Origin: UBA5436 sp964346085
Lineage (GTDB): Bacteria > Bacillota > Clostridia > Saccharofermentanales > DTU023
Direction: 5' to 3'
Length of the DNA stretch: 19,205 nt
Assembly: GCA_964346085.1 (NCBI GenBank)
Contig: CAYFSZ010000023.1
Span: forward strand, 1 to 19,205
Shown here piece by piece: positions 1 through 7,801 of this stretch. Under the pieces are notes generated by a model, which did not search any database, had not been told where the DNA came from, and was given only the letters and a program-made list of their open reading frames with translations. The number at the start of each line of letters is the position of its first letter. The first letter of the stretch is position 1. A program made the position numbers and the translations under genes.

Positions 1-1
1 G

Positions 2-2860
2 AATTCTCAGGTTGCAATCTATGAACATCAACCAACCGGTGCAAAATTATTGCATATTCCGAACGATGATAAGAACAAAGTTTTCAATATTGAATTTGTG
101 ACAATCCCTGAGGACAATACAGGTATTGCACATATTTTGGAACATTCCGTTCTTTGCGGATCGGAGAAATTCCCACTGAAAGAACCATTTGTGAATTTAT
201 TAAAAGGTTCGATGAATACTTTTTTGAACGCAATGACCTTCCCTGACAAAACCATGTATCCGTTTGCTAGCTTGAACGAACAAGATTTCATGAATATTCT
301 GGATGTATATTTGGATGCCGTATTTGCTCCCAACATCAAAAATGATTCTCTCATTTTGAAGCAAGAAGGCTGGCGTTATGAGCTTTTTTCAAAGGACGAT
401 GAACCAAAGTTCAATGGTGTTGTCTTTAATGAGATGAAAGGTGCAATGTCTTCTCCTGAGGAGAAAATCGATCAGCTTTGTAGCCAGTACTTATACGATA
501 ATACCTATCAATATAATTCTGGCGGAGACCCTCTATCCATTCTTGATTTAACGGAAGAGCAATTTCTCTCATTTTATAATCGTTTCTATCATCCGTCGAA
601 TGCATATGTATATTTATATGGAGATATGCCATTGGAAATTGTTTTAAAAGAATTAGATGAAAAATTTTCTACATATGAAAAACAATCGACCTTAGTTGGA
701 GAAGTCACTTCAACAACTCATTTGGATGAACCACAATACTTAGTAGATACCTATCCCGGAAAATCAACGGATTTAAATTATGCACAATTACAATTTGTCT
801 ATCCGCATTGTAAAAAAGATGAATCGATTGCTCATGAATATGCCATGTCAATTATTGCAACAGCTTTATTTAATATGGAGTCTTCTGTATTACGTCAAAA
901 TCTACTCGACAAAGAAATTGCAGAAGAAATTTATGCTTATGCGAATGCAAGTTTAATGAATCCAAATTTTTCCGTCACATTCGTTGGGGTGAAAAATTTT
1001 GAGCCACAAGAAATTGAAAAACTTGTGTTTGAGGAGCTAGAAAAAGTTATTAATAACTATGATCAATCGTTGTTTGAAGCCACTTTCAATGCTTTTTCAT
1101 TTAATTTACGTGAAGGAGATAGCCAAACAACCCCGCAAGGTTTAATCCGCGGAATTGGTTCCATGATTAATTGGCCATACGGAAGAAATCCTCTAGAGAC
1201 TTTGTCATTTGAAAAGCATTTAGCAAAAGTGGAAGAATTGATTCAATCAGGAGACATCCTTTCTTTTGTTCAACATTATTTATTAGAGAATTCGCATCGA
1301 ATCTGCACCTATTTATCTCCAGAGGAATCAAAGATAGAAGCTTTACAACAACAAGAAACTGATTTACTGCAAAACAAGTTTGATTCGCTAGAAGCGCAAG
1401 AAATTGATGATATTATCAGGATGAATCAAGAATTGCGTGAAAAGCAGAATACTCCAGATACCAAGGAAGCACTTTCTTCTTTACCTACTCTTAGCAGAGA
1501 AGATTTGGAAGAAAAACATGATTATCAAGCTTTGCATGCAGATGAGATTTCCCTCACAAATGCGAATATTCCATTCCTGAATTATTTTGGAAATAGTCGT
1601 GGTATTTTGTATCTGAGTTATCAATTTGATTGTCGTGAGATTAAACAGGAACATCTATTTGAGCTTAGCTTACTACAAGAAATTCTAGGTTATATTGATA
1701 CCGAGAATTTCTCATTTAGTGAATTGACAAATTACAGTTTGGCAAACACTGGGGGTATTGCGACAAATCTCGTTTACACAAAAAAACGTGCATATTTTGA
1801 AGTGAAAATTAAATTTTTACAAAACAAGATTTCCGAGAGTATCAATTTAATCAATGAAATCTTATTGCATTCAAAATTTACACAAAGCAAAAACCGCATA
1901 TTCAAATTGCTGACGACACTATACTCCCGTATGAAATCAAGTCTCGCCGATAGTGGTATCACGCTTGCCAGAAAACGACTTCGTTCCTACATTGATCCGT
2001 TAGGTGCTTTTGATGAGGTTACAAGCGGAATTACTTTTTATCATCAATTAGGCCATTTATTGGAAAACTGGGAACACGATTCTGAGAGTTTCTTAGAAAC
2101 TTTGCAAAATCTTATGTCCTTGTTAATCAAGCAAAATCATCTCACTTTATTCTTTGCCGGAGAAAAATCTGATTGGTCTGAAATCGATAAAAAAATAATT
2201 GCTCAAATTTCTGATTTCCCATTAGACACAAATTCATCAACAAACAACCATCCGAATTGGAAATTTGACACAGAAGTCAAAAATGAAGCCTTCAAAGTTG
2301 CTTCTGATGTACAATATGTCGTTTCTGGAGTAAATATTAAATCAATTTTCCCAGATTGGGAATTTGACGGAAAATTGCATCTGCTTCGGCAAATTATTAA
2401 CACTGACTATTTATGGAATCATGTAAGAGTGAAAGGTGGAGCTTATGGTTGCAGCATCACCGTAGAACGTAATGGCAATTTGCTTTTGGCAAGTTATCGT
2501 GATCCGCAATGCAAAAAAACCTATGAGGCATATGCCGATATCGCAAATTATTTGAAACAGATTAATTTAGATGAGGAACAACTCACTTCTTATTTAATTG
2601 GAACTTTTTCCTCTTTGGATCAACCTCTCTCTTTCCCTGCAATGGCCAATCGTTCAAAGGCTTGGTATGATCGAGATATTACAATAAAAACTTTACAGGA
2701 AGAACGATCTGCACTATTAAATATTACGAATAAAGAATTGCAACAATTCGCGAAACAGCTCGCAAAATTGCCATTGACAGACATTCGCTGCACTATCGGA
2801 AATCAAAAAATCATTGATCAAGATAAGGACTTGTTTGAACAAATATTAATTTTAGAATAA
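2..2860 (+). CDS. M16C-family zinc metallopeptidase (presequence protease/PreP-like), 5'-truncated
   Basis: The open frame runs from the first codon of the window, so the start lies upstream; a TTG at 50 is internal because the conserved family sequence continues in front of it. The 952 codons present cover nearly the whole protein, and bacterial members are about 970 residues. Counting from the first codon, the inverted zinc motif HILEH is residues 44-48. The distal zinc ligand Glu144 lies in FNEMKG, 96 residues after the second His, the same spacing as in plant PreP. In the C-terminal half, Arg809 and Tyr815 in VRVKGGAYG match the Arg/Tyr pair that completes the active site across the two half-barrels. 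The family degrades short peptides inside a closed chamber; I see no transmembrane segment, and the N-terminus is missing. A hydrolase gene follows after 21 nt, probably in the same operon. Confidence 0.95.
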   Translation, partial: NSQVAIYEHQPTGAKLLHIPNDDKNKVFNIEFVTIPEDNTGIAHILEHSVLCGSEKFPLKEPFVNLLKGSMNTFLNAMTFPDKTMYPFASLNEQDFMNILDVYLDAVFAPNIKNDSLILKQEGWRYELFSKDDEPKFNGVVFNEMKGAMSSPEEKIDQLCSQYLYDNTYQYNSGGDPLSILDLTEEQFLSFYNRFYHPSNAYVYLYGDMPLEIVLKELDEKFSTYEKQSTLVGEVTSTTHLDEPQYLVDTYPGKSTDLNYAQLQFVYPHCKKDESIAHEYAMSIIATALFNMESSVLRQNLLDKEIAEEIYAYANASLMNPNFSVTFVGVKNFEPQEIEKLVFEELEKVINNYDQSLFEATFNAFSFNLREGDSQTTPQGLIRGIGSMINWPYGRNPLETLSFEKHLAKVEELIQSGDILSFVQHYLLENSHRICTYLSPEESKIEALQQQETDLLQNKFDSLEAQEIDDIIRMNQELREKQNTPDTKEALSSLPTLSREDLEEKHDYQALHADEISLTNANIPFLNYFGNSRGILYLSYQFDCREIKQEHLFELSLLQEILGYIDTENFSFSELTNYSLANTGGIATNLVYTKKRAYFEVKIKFLQNKISESINLINEILLHSKFTQSKNRIFKLLTTLYSRMKSSLADSGITLARKRLRSYIDPLGAFDEVTSGITFYHQLGHLLENWEHDSESFLETLQNLMSLLIKQNHLTLFFAGEKSDWSEIDKKIIAQISDFPLDTNSSTNNHPNWKFDTEVKNEAFKVASDVQYVVSGVNIKSIFPDWEFDGKLHLLRQIINTDYLWNHVRVKGGAYGCSITVERNGNLLLASYRDPQCKKTYEAYADIANYLKQINLDEEQLTSYLIGTFSSLDQPLSFPAMANRSKAWYDRDITIKTLQEERSALLNITNKELQQFAKQLAKLPLTDIRCTIGNQKIIDQDKDLFEQILILE

Positions 2861-2881
2861 AAATTTTACGAGGAGGACCAT

Positions 2882-3808
2882 ATGAACAAAGAATATTTCA
2901 CATTTCCATCCGCTTTTGAGAAAAAACCGATTCATGCTGTCATGTACCAGCCTGAAGGAGAAGCAAAAGGTCTTCTTCAAGTCATTCATGGCTTCGCAGA
3001 ACATATTGAACGCTATGATGACTTCATGCAATTTTTCGCCAATCAAGGTTTCGTCGTCTTTGGAGATGATCATTTAGGACATGGTAAAACAGCCGTAAAC
3101 GCTGAGGATCGAACAGATGTTGGCACATACAATGCATTGGAATATATGCTTCAAGATGAGTTGACATTGAGTCAAAAGTTTAAATCTGAATACCCTAACT
3201 TACCTTTTTATATGTTAGGACACAGTATGGGTTCACTTATGCTACGCGGCTTATTAGGTAAATATCCGGATATTTGTGATAAAGCGATTATCATGGGAAC
3301 GGGAGATATGTCGCCTGCTTTATTATCTGCTTTCGGTGTCGTCCTGAATGTCACGAAACTATTCCATAAAGGTACTTTCAAAAGTCCATTAATCAATAAT
3401 TTAGCCCTTGGCAAAAATGATAAACTTTTCAAGAATGAGAATGAAAAGAATACATGGCTCTCAACGAATAGAGAAAACATCGCAGTCTATAATGCTGATT
3501 CATTAGCTGGGAATCCTGGTTCTATCTACACCTTCAAATTTCTTCATTCTTTGATGAAATTAATTCGTCAAAAGGATCATCTATCTAAAATGAAAAAGGA
3601 CTTACCTGTGTTATTTGTTTCTGGTCAAGACGATGCATTCGGGGATTTCGGAAAAGGAGTTAAAAAGGTCATCGACTTATTTCATCAAGCAGGTATGCAG
3701 AATGTGCAGCAGATTTTTTATCCGCATATGCGACATGAAATTTTGAAAGAAGATGCTTCCGACAAGGTCATCGCAGACATCTTGCAATTTATAACTGTTG
3801 AAAAATAA
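2882..3808 (+). CDS. Alpha/beta hydrolase, lysophospholipase/monoacylglycerol lipase-like (Hydrolase_4)
   Basis: This 308-residue protein has the landmarks of the serine hydrolase group that includes monoacylglycerol lipases and bacterial PldB-like lysophospholipases. HGFAEHIERY at residues 36-45 is the oxyanion-hole region, and GHSMGS carries the nucleophile Ser115. The acid is most likely Asp251 in SGQDDAFGDFGKGV, and the base is His285 in HMRHE. There is no signal peptide, so it should act in the cytoplasm or at the inner membrane face. The start at 2882 is supported by AGGAGG at 2871-2876, 5 nt upstream. It sits 21 nt behind the metallopeptidase, which suggests co-transcription. The substrate, whether acylglycerol, lysophospholipid or another ester, cannot be read from the sequence. 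Confidence 0.9.
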   Translation: MNKEYFTFPSAFEKKPIHAVMYQPEGEAKGLLQVIHGFAEHIERYDDFMQFFANQGFVVFGDDHLGHGKTAVNAEDRTDVGTYNALEYMLQDELTLSQKFKSEYPNLPFYMLGHSMGSLMLRGLLGKYPDICDKAIIMGTGDMSPALLSAFGVVLNVTKLFHKGTFKSPLINNLALGKNDKLFKNENEKNTWLSTNRENIAVYNADSLAGNPGSIYTFKFLHSLMKLIRQKDHLSKMKKDLPVLFVSGQDDAFGDFGKGVKKVIDLFHQAGMQNVQQIFYPHMRHEILKEDASDKVIADILQFITVEK

Positions 3809-3894
3809 TTTTCATGTTGCATTCGCTTTGTAACTATGCAATCATAATGCGTTGTTAAATTAAATAAAGAAAAAATAGATTAGAAGAGAATTTT

Positions 3895-5274
3895 ATGTTT
3901 CAAAAAATACGTACTTTTTTTGCGCCCAAAGATATGACGAATGGAAATATTTTGCACGATTTACTTCGCTTTTCCATTCCGTTAATTATTGGTAATTTTG
4001 CGCAACAATTATATTCAACAGTTGATGCTGTTATTGTCGGTCGCGTTGTTCCTGGTGGAATTGCCGCAATAGGTTCTACTTTCCCCGTGATCAACTTTAG
4101 TATTTTATTATTTATGGCAATTGCCACTGGCGCGGGTGTCATGGTTGCGCAATATTTTGGGGCAAAGGATCAAACGAATTTAACGAAAACAGTTGGAAAT
4201 ACATTAATGTTGATTCTAATTGCAACGATTGTATTAACTTCCATATTGATTCCATTAGCTGGACCATTTTTGAATCTCATTAGCACCCCTTCTGAAATAC
4301 ATGGAATGGCAACAGAATATTTGCAGATTACTTTTCTGGGATTCTTAGGGGCAGCTTTCTTTAATATTGGATCTGGAATTTTGCGAGGCGTTGGCGATTC
4401 AGTCACTCCACTTTTTTATCTCTTGATTTCAACGATTATCAATACCATTCTTGATATCATTTTTGTCTGGTATTGGGATTGGGGAGTTGCTGGTGCTGCT
4501 TGGGCAACGATTACCGCACAGGCCATTTCTGCTGTGCTCTGTTTAATTCAGATTTTCCGTACGCCATTAATTGGCAAGTTACATAAGAGAGATTTAAAGC
4601 CAGACTTATCTTTGGTCAAAAATCTAATCCGACTAGGGCTTCCTGCCGGAATCACACAAGGACTCTTCTCTCTTGCGATGATTATGGTTCAAAATTTAGT
4701 CAATACGATGGGAACCATGGTCATCGAAGCAAATACGATCGTCATGCGTCTTGATGGATTTGCGATGCTCCCAAATCAAACATTCGGTGTGGCAGCAACC
4801 ACATTCATTGGTCAAAATATCGGAGCAAAGAAAATGGACCGTGTGAGAGAAGGTGCAAAAATTGTTTCAAAACTGGCCTTTTTTGTATCATTATCACTTG
4901 CTGTCATTCTATTATTAATTGGAAAACAAGCATTTTCTTTATTTACCGCTAATCAAGATATCATCAATCTTTCTTATCGCATGATGATGATTTTGGCTAT
5001 CGGATATGTCGCTGTTTCGCAAACAAGTTCATTAGGCGGAGTCATGCGTGGAGCCGGTGATACAATCACTCCTATGTGGATTGCACTTTTCACTACCATC
5101 TTATTACGTGTACCTCTTGCTTATCTATTGGCTTATCTGACAAGATCAGATGTTTGGCCAAATGGTTCTCCATTTACGCTCAATATTTCATTATTAATAG
5201 GTTGGGTAACTTCTGCTATTGTTTCTTATGTTTTCTATCGTCGTGGAAAATGGAAAAACAAAGCAATTGTATAA
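3895..5274 (+). CDS. MATE family efflux transporter
   Basis: This 459-residue, very hydrophobic protein has about 12 membrane segments in two related halves. Paired landmarks show the internal duplication: the first half has GAGVMVAQYFGAKD and GILRGVGDSVTP, and the second has AATTFIGQNIGAKK and GVMRGAGDTITP. This is the NorM/DinF-like MATE fold, which exports cationic drugs or metabolites using a sodium or proton gradient. The substrate is unknown. The ATG at 3895 is preceded by a modest AGAAGAGA ribosome binding site. It lies 86 nt after the hydrolase gene, with a weak TTGCAT/ATGCAA inverted repeat (3817-3841) between, so it may be either co-transcribed or separate. No strong forward terminator follows; the hairpin at 5293-5320 has its T-run on the other strand. 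Confidence 0.93.
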   Translation: MFQKIRTFFAPKDMTNGNILHDLLRFSIPLIIGNFAQQLYSTVDAVIVGRVVPGGIAAIGSTFPVINFSILLFMAIATGAGVMVAQYFGAKDQTNLTKTVGNTLMLILIATIVLTSILIPLAGPFLNLISTPSEIHGMATEYLQITFLGFLGAAFFNIGSGILRGVGDSVTPLFYLLISTIINTILDIIFVWYWDWGVAGAAWATITAQAISAVLCLIQIFRTPLIGKLHKRDLKPDLSLVKNLIRLGLPAGITQGLFSLAMIMVQNLVNTMGTMVIEANTIVMRLDGFAMLPNQTFGVAATTFIGQNIGAKKMDRVREGAKIVSKLAFFVSLSLAVILLLIGKQAFSLFTANQDIINLSYRMMMILAIGYVAVSQTSSLGGVMRGAGDTITPMWIALFTTILLRVPLAYLLAYLTRSDVWPNGSPFTLNISLLIGWVTSAIVSYVFYRRGKWKNKAIV

Positions 5275-5287
5275 ATTGATCCCTATC

Positions 5288-5320
5288 AAAAAAGGATTCT
5301 CATTATAATATGAGAATCCT
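5288..5320 (-). terminator. Rho-independent terminator, best read on the minus strand
   Basis: AGGATTCTCAT (5293-5303) and ATGAGAATCCT (5310-5320) form a perfect 11-bp stem with the 6-nt loop TATAAT. The run of six A at 5288-5293 becomes a U-tract after the hairpin when read on the minus strand, so this is a good terminator for minus-strand transcription and a weak one for the MATE gene. The only minus-strand gene it could serve is the degraded SGNH remnant at 5349-5576. Confidence 0.75.
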
Positions 5321-5348
5321 ATTATCGATAATCTATTGATTGGTTTTT

Positions 5349-5576
5349 CTAATTTGCTTTGTTTTCTAAGTTCTCTTTATATTCATCCGCTAGAGAATTA
5401 TATCGTTCTTGATATTGTGAATAAAAACGATTATCCTCATCATGAATCGTTATTTTATTTGGAAAGTTTTCAAGTAAGTATTTACCTAAATACTGTGTCA
5501 ATTTTATTTGTCCGTTAATATTTACATGAGCACGATCATAAAAATCCATCTTTGAGTCTAAATTAATCTCTTCCAT
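5349..5576 (-). pseudogene. C-terminal remnant of an SGNH-type hydrolase
   Basis: An open frame of 75 codons carries a typical SGNH-hydrolase tail: DFYDRAHVNINGQ, with the catalytic-type Asp-x-x-His pair, followed by LTQYLGKYLLENF and a charged Tyr-rich C-terminus. Whole proteins of this type are several hundred residues; here everything before the last catalytic block is gone. The first ATG (5576) has a stop codon immediately before it in frame and no good ribosome binding site, so it is probably not translated. Such enzymes often accompany MBOAT acyltransferases and modify surface polymers. The terminator at 5288-5320 sits just past its stop, as expected for the end of an old operon. DltD was considered, but the tail lacks the HLGWxGW-type sequence I associate with DltD. 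The family call is made from memory. Confidence 0.6.
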
Positions 5577-5613
5577 TTAAATCTTTTTCGTCTTCTGCTA
5601 TTAAAATACGCAT
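5563..5613 (-). pseudogene. N-terminal remnant of an OmpR-type response regulator
   Basis: Read on the minus strand from ATG at 5613-5611, the frame gives MRILIAEDEKDLNGRD then a stop. The first 13 residues are a near-textbook response-regulator start: the first beta strand followed by the acidic Glu-Asp-Glu pocket. A ribosome binding site AGGGAGA (5630-5624) lies 10 nt upstream, so this is the real beginning of a former gene and not chance. The match ends at about 5575, where SGNH-remnant sequence begins in another frame. A full regulator would be about 225 residues. Confidence 0.6.
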
Positions 5614-5671
5614 TTTCTCTATTTCTCCCTAAAAACACAGTTTTTTTCTAAAGTATCATCAAAAAATTAAA

Positions 5672-5701
5672 ATAATATTAGAAAAACTTTTTACTACTCA
5701 A
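5672..5701 (-). promoter_or_regulatory. Possible promoter of the deleted response-regulator locus
   Basis: On the minus strand, TTGAGT (5701-5696) and TATTAT (5677-5672) are separated by 18 bp and lie about 60 nt upstream of the response-regulator remnant's ATG. The region is AT-rich, so chance matches are common. Confidence 0.3.
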
Positions 5702-5706
5702 AAGAA

Positions 5707-5737
5707 TTGTTATCATAGAATTAATTATTCATATCAT
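5707..5737 (+). promoter_or_regulatory. Possible promoter of the GDPD-MFS-galE operon
   Basis: TTGTTA (5707-5712) and TATCAT (5732-5737) resemble -35 and -10 boxes, but the 19-bp spacing is long. It is the best forward candidate in the gap before the gene at 5756. The sequence between is AT-rich and contains GAATTAATTATTC, an imperfect dyad. Confidence 0.3.
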
Positions 5738-5755
5738 ATAAGAAAAAGAGGTCTT

Positions 5756-6490
5756 ATGAAAACGAAAATTTTTGCCCATAGAGGTGCTTCTCTTATCGCA
5801 GCTGAAAATACAATGCCTGCTTTCGAAGCGGCTATCAAAGCAGGTGCTGATGGAATCGAATTAGATATTCAAAAAACGAAAGACAATAAAATCGTGGTCA
5901 CACATGATGAAAATTTGAAACGTGTCACAACAATGAATAAGGCGGTTGCAGAACTTGATTATGAGGAGATCAAAGCCTTAAATGCGGCTGCTTTCCGCGA
6001 AAATGATGAAGCAACTTATGTCCCTTTGCTCGCTGAAGTTCTCGACTTAGTCAAAGACACGGATTTGCTTTTAAACATCGAACTCAAAAATGCGCAGGTG
6101 CAATATCCTGAACTAGAAGAAGACACACTTGCTCTAGTCAAACAATATGGCTTGGAAGAAAGAGTGATTTATTCCTCATTCAATCATTATTCCATCATGA
6201 AATTATTGCAATTAGGAACGCCTTCAGAGGTTGCTTTCCTCTATATGGAAGGATTGTTCGAGCCATGGAAATATGCCCACACGAATCATGTTCACGGTTT
6301 ACATCCATTTTTCCCAAATTTAATGATTCCTAACTATATGAATTCTGCTAGGGAATTAGGTGTGAAGGTGCGTCCTTGGACGGTTGATAGTCCAGAATAT
6401 ATGCAAAAATTAATTGCTCTTGGTGTAGATGGATTAATCACAAATGATCCAGCAAAAGCATTGGAATTTAGAAATCAAATTCAATCCTAA
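5756..6490 (+). CDS. Glycerophosphodiester phosphodiesterase
   Basis: At 244 residues this matches the usual size of cytoplasmic, UgpQ-type GDPDs. The active-site signature is complete: AHRGAS gives His8 and Arg9, GIELDIQ gives the metal ligands Glu35 and Asp37, THDE gives the general acid/base His50, and NIELK gives Glu109 and Lys111. The C-terminal RPWTVDS and GVDGLITNDP blocks are also present. The enzyme hydrolyses glycerophosphodiesters (from phospholipid or teichoic acid turnover) to sn-glycerol 3-phosphate and an alcohol. There is no signal peptide, so it is cytoplasmic and substrate must be made inside or imported. AGAGG at 5747-5751 supports the start. The MFS transporter gene begins 21 nt downstream, suggesting co-transcription. 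Confidence 0.95.
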   Translation: MKTKIFAHRGASLIAAENTMPAFEAAIKAGADGIELDIQKTKDNKIVVTHDENLKRVTTMNKAVAELDYEEIKALNAAAFRENDEATYVPLLAEVLDLVKDTDLLLNIELKNAQVQYPELEEDTLALVKQYGLEERVIYSSFNHYSIMKLLQLGTPSEVAFLYMEGLFEPWKYAHTNHVHGLHPFFPNLMIPNYMNSARELGVKVRPWTVDSPEYMQKLIALGVDGLITNDPAKALEFRNQIQS

Positions 6491-6511
6491 TAGAATACGA
6501 GGAGATTTATT

Positions 6512-7759
6512 ATGAACGAAAAAAACGTTTCTGTTGCAAACGAGAACGAAAAGTTGAATTATGGAAAAACTTTTTTGATTGGTACAGGATTCTTTGCATC
6601 GTCTTTGCTTTGGTCATTGTACAATAGTTTCATTCCTTTAATTCTAAAAGACTTTATTACGTCGACCGCCTTAATTGGTTTAATCATGACCATCGATAAT
6701 ATGTTCGGTGTTATTTTTCAGCCATTGTTTGGAGCGATGTCCGATCGTACACATACCCGTTTTGGAAAACGCATGCCGTATATTATGATTGCTGCTCCTT
6801 TGTGTGCTGGATTATTCTTTTTTATCCCCAAAATGCCGACACTCGCAACAGTTATGGCATTAGTTATTGTGTTTAATTTTGGTATGTCCGTATGGAGAGC
6901 ACCAATCGTTGCTTTGATGCCAGATTTGACACCTAGTAAACATTGGTCCAAAGCAAATGGTGTCATTAATCTGATGGGTGGAGTTGCAAGTATTATTGCT
7001 TTCCTCATTGGAGGAAAAATAGCTAATCATTATGGTCGTTCTGCTACTTTCGGAATGGGTAGTATTGTGATGCTTATCGCAGTCATCGTTCTGTTTATTT
7101 TCGTCAAAGAACCTGCTTCAACAGTTGCGAAGCCAATTCGCAAAGTTGATGAAAAAGAAAAATTTCTTGATCTTAGTGTTTTCAAATCCTTACCAAAATC
7201 AGAAAGACGTCATCTATTAGCTTTATTATTTGCAATCTTTTTCTGGTTTTGTGGTTACAATGCAGTCGAAACATTCTTCACAAGTTTCGCAGTTTCTCAA
7301 TTAGGTGTCAGCGAAGGATCCGCTGCAATGCTGTTAGCTTTCTTCTCTGTTTCATTCGTTGCTTTTGCGATTCCGTCAGGTTTCTTAGCAACTAAAATCG
7401 GTCGTAAGAAAGCAATCGTGATTGGATTAATCGGATTAGCAGCTGTTTTCATTCCAATTCTATTCTTAATGAATTTAACAGCTATCCGTATTCTGTTATT
7501 GATTGGCGGATTTTTCTGGGCATTAATCAATATCAACTCATTACCAATGGTCTTAGAAATTGGTAAAAAAGAAGAAATCGGAACCTATACTGGATATTAT
7601 TATTTCTTCTCCTTTAGCGCTAACATTGCTAGCCCAATCTTATACGGTGCAATTCGTGATTTAACTGGCACATTTAGCAGCTTGTTTATCTACGCTCCAA
7701 TCGTATTTACACTTGCTCTAATTTGTATTTTGATGACAAAAAAGACAGCAAACGAGTAA
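6512..7759 (+). CDS. MFS transporter, GPH/SLC45 sugar-cation symporter type
   Basis: This 415-residue membrane protein has about 12 predicted helices. The loop between helices 2 and 3 reads GAMSDRTHTRFGKRMPYI, the typical signature of the glycoside-pentoside-hexuronide and SLC45/sucrose-type branches of the major facilitator superfamily. A central basic, Lys-rich loop (around residues 205-230) separates the two halves. Relatives carry sugars or glycosides together with a cation. The gene lies 21 nt behind the GDPD gene, with GAGGAG before its ATG, and 42 nt before galE. The context suggests uptake of a glycoside or a glycerol-linked sugar that GDPD and GalE then process; that is inference, and the substrate is not visible in the sequence. 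Confidence 0.88.
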   Translation: MNEKNVSVANENEKLNYGKTFLIGTGFFASSLLWSLYNSFIPLILKDFITSTALIGLIMTIDNMFGVIFQPLFGAMSDRTHTRFGKRMPYIMIAAPLCAGLFFFIPKMPTLATVMALVIVFNFGMSVWRAPIVALMPDLTPSKHWSKANGVINLMGGVASIIAFLIGGKIANHYGRSATFGMGSIVMLIAVIVLFIFVKEPASTVAKPIRKVDEKEKFLDLSVFKSLPKSERRHLLALLFAIFFWFCGYNAVETFFTSFAVSQLGVSEGSAAMLLAFFSVSFVAFAIPSGFLATKIGRKKAIVIGLIGLAAVFIPILFLMNLTAIRILLLIGGFFWALININSLPMVLEIGKKEEIGTYTGYYYFFSFSANIASPILYGAIRDLTGTFSSLFIYAPIVFTLALICILMTKKTANE

Positions 7760-7801
7760 GATATTTCAATAATTAGTTTATGTAGAAAAGGATATTCATC
7801 T

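Noticed and set aside
1..6. GAATTC at the very start of the window
   Set aside because: It is an EcoRI site and may be chance or a cloning or cut boundary; it says nothing about biology.
50..2860. A TTG start at 50 for the M16C peptidase
   Set aside because: Family sequence continues in frame to the first codon of the window, and only about 27 residues would precede the zinc motif. The gene is cut by the window edge instead.
3208..3480. A 90-codon minus-strand open frame inside the alpha/beta hydrolase gene
   Set aside because: It is fully antisense to a gene with a complete catalytic triad, has no recognisable domain, and reads as an anticodon-frame shadow.
3817..3841. TTGCAT/ATGCAA hairpin between the hydrolase and MATE genes as a terminator
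   Set aside because: The stem is only 6 bp with a 13-nt loop and no T-run follows.
5076..5518. Two short forward frames at 5076-5279 and 5336-5518
   Set aside because: The first overlaps the MATE gene in another frame. The second is antisense to the SGNH remnant and lacks a ribosome binding site and a recognisable domain.
5349..5576. Calling the SGNH remnant the end of dltD
   Set aside because: The tail has DFYDRAHVN rather than the HLGWxGW-type sequence expected of DltD, so only a general SGNH-type call is justified.
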